NCBI RefSeq assembly: GCF_001865575.2
Contig: NZ_CP017562.2
Coordinates: 2,480,001 to 2,544,000 of the forward strand
Length of the DNA: 64,000 nt
Source of the DNA: Paraburkholderia sprentiae WSM5005
GTDB lineage: Bacteria; Pseudomonadota; Gammaproteobacteria; Burkholderiales; Burkholderiaceae
Reading direction: 5' to 3'
The notes beneath the pieces are model-generated. The model was not told where the DNA came from. It saw only the letters and a list, made by a program, of their open reading frames with translations, and made no database searches. The stretch's first letter is position 1, and the number at the start of each line of letters is the position of its first letter. The position numbers and the translations under genes were made by a program. Below, piece after piece: positions 62,972 through 64,000 of this stretch.

Positions 62972-63397
62972 CCTTGTCGAGCAAGGGTTTGCGGGTTTTT
63001 GCGGCGGCTGTTCGATGCGGCGCCGCGACGCTCAGGCAGCCACTCTGCACTATGCCGTCCCCTACGCAGTTCCGGTTTCGATTCGCCGCCATCCGTTGCA
63101 CTCGCGCGCTGTACCCGTGTTGCACCCGCTGGCCAGACGCTTGCCGAAACGCGCTGTTTGCAGGAGCCCGCACCGTGCAGTTGCGACTCCGCCCGGCGCG
63201 AGCCTTGGACCATCCCTCCCGCTCGGCAGTACAGGTTTCCCGCACGGCGGTCTCGCCGCAGCGCGCCACCCGTCTCGGCACATTTCCGAGCCCGCACGCG
63301 AACAGTGAATTCCGCCGTGTTTCGCAACGCTTCGCTGAACGCGCATATAGAATGGCGTTTTCCCTAGCGTCTAACGCATCGTCCTGGAGATTTCTCA
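62972..63397. other. Long untranslated leader before mdh
   Basis: 426 bases between the promoter and the mdh ATG. No supportable gene; a 143-codon plus-strand frame runs through it but has no ribosome-binding site and overlaps the mdh start. A second -10-like element (TAGAAT, 63348-63353) lies 45 bases before mdh and may give a short transcript. Confidence 0.45.
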
Positions 63398-64000
63398 ATG
63401 GCTAAGCCCGCAAAGCGCGTTGCCGTCACCGGCGCCGCAGGTCAAATCGCTTACTCCCTGCTGTTTCGCATCGCCAATGGCGACCTGCTCGGCAAGGACC
63501 AGCCGGTGATCCTGCAATTGCTCGATCTGCCGCAAGCGCAAGCCGCCGTCAAAGGCGTCGTGATGGAACTGGATGATTGCGCATTCCCGCTGCTGTCGGG
63601 CGTCGTGATCACGGACGACCCGAAGGTCGCGTTCAAGGACGCCGACATTGCGTTGCTCGTCGGCGCGCGTCCGCGTTCGAAGGGCATGGAGCGCAAGGAT
63701 CTGCTGTCGGCCAACGCCGAAATCTTCACGGTTCAGGGCAAGGCGCTGAACGACGTCGCCAGCCGCGACGTGAAGGTGCTGGTGGTCGGCAACCCGGCCA
63801 ACACGAACGCGTACATCGCGATGAAGTCGGCGCCGGATCTGCCGAAGAAGAACTTCACCGCGATGCTGCGTCTGGACCACAACCGCGCGCTGTCGCAACT
63901 GGCCGCCAAGTCGGGCAAGCCGGTCGCGTCGATCGAAAAGCTCGCGGTGTGGGGCAACCACTCGCCGACCATGTATCCGGATTTCCGCTTCGCTTCCGCG
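63398..64000 (+). CDS. mdh: Malate dehydrogenase (partial, cut by the window edge)
   Basis: The first 201 codons of an NAD-dependent malate dehydrogenase, with no stop before the right edge. Motifs: NAD-binding [33 protein letters not shown] (mobile loop with substrate Arg), NPANTNA, LDHNRA and [12 protein letters not shown] with the catalytic His. This is the about 328-aa form common in proteobacteria. GGAGA seven bases before the ATG supports the start. It opens divergently from gntR and completes the TCA-gene cluster with sdh and gltA. Confidence 0.97.

Noticed and set aside
62974..63405. A 143-codon plus-strand frame in the mdh leader
   Set aside because: No ribosome-binding site, Arg/Cys/Ala-rich shadow composition, and it overlaps the mdh start.

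Overview
The window is a GC-rich stretch of Burkholderiales chromosome, most likely Paraburkholderia or a close relative. The main evidence is gene order. The minus-strand run leuC-(entericidin)-leuD-leuB-asd-fimV-truA-trpF-trpB-(DNA methyltransferase)-trpA-accD-folC-SPOR-cvpA-purF, and the block mdh / gntR / sdhCDAB-sdhE-gltA, are arrangements I know from secondary chromosomes of this group. Species cannot be fixed from the sequence alone. No rRNA, tRNA, CRISPR array, insertion sequence or prophage was seen.

Layout. 0.2-4.2 kb: a PAP2 phosphatase, then the molybdate transporter modABC, with the regulator modE convergent and a well-matched ModE operator in front of modA. 4.3-10.9 kb is the most mosaic part: a short-chain dehydrogenase with a divergent LysR regulator, two small proteins, a tautomerase with a divergent frameshifted LysR gene, a secreted Ala/Lys/His-rich protein, a RES/Xre toxin-antitoxin pair and a PPP-type phosphatase. 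10.9-14.7 kb: a three-subunit periplasmic sugar/polyol dehydrogenase (flavoprotein, triheme cytochrome c, small subunit), divergent from a DUF1345 membrane protein.

16.3-34.7 kb: a plus-strand alpha-glucan/trehalose operon, glgE - treS/maltokinase fusion - glgB - glgX - treZ - malQ - treY, with mostly overlapping start and stop codons. TreS and its fused kinase turn trehalose into maltose-1-phosphate, GlgE polymerises it, GlgB branches it, GlgX and MalQ debranch and remodel it, and TreY/TreZ return the chains to trehalose. The genes form a closed trehalose-to-glucan-to-trehalose loop, with no ADP-glucose genes in the window. GlgE carries an extra N-terminal GH13-like domain whose acid/base position is Ala.

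34.7-38.4 kb: a CorC/HlyC-type membrane protein, a histidine-kinase-like protein with a degenerate ATP-binding domain, an FKBP isomerase and an AraC regulator. 38.6-56.6 kb: the anabolic minus-strand run described above (purine, folate, fatty acid, tryptophan, lysine/threonine and leucine precursors). 56.9-64.0 kb: TCA-cycle genes gltA, sdhE, sdhBADC, a GntR regulator, and malate dehydrogenase running off the right edge. A perfect 16-bp palindrome lies in the gntR-mdh gap beside a good sigma70-type promoter.

Points most worth a second look: the histidine-kinase-like protein at 36.2-37.0 kb, which keeps its phospho-acceptor His but lacks recognisable ATP-lid motifs; the pseudo-catalytic domain of GlgE; the orphan methyltransferase between trpB and trpA; the RES/Xre module; and a plus-strand terminator between folC and accD that has no plus-strand gene in front of it.
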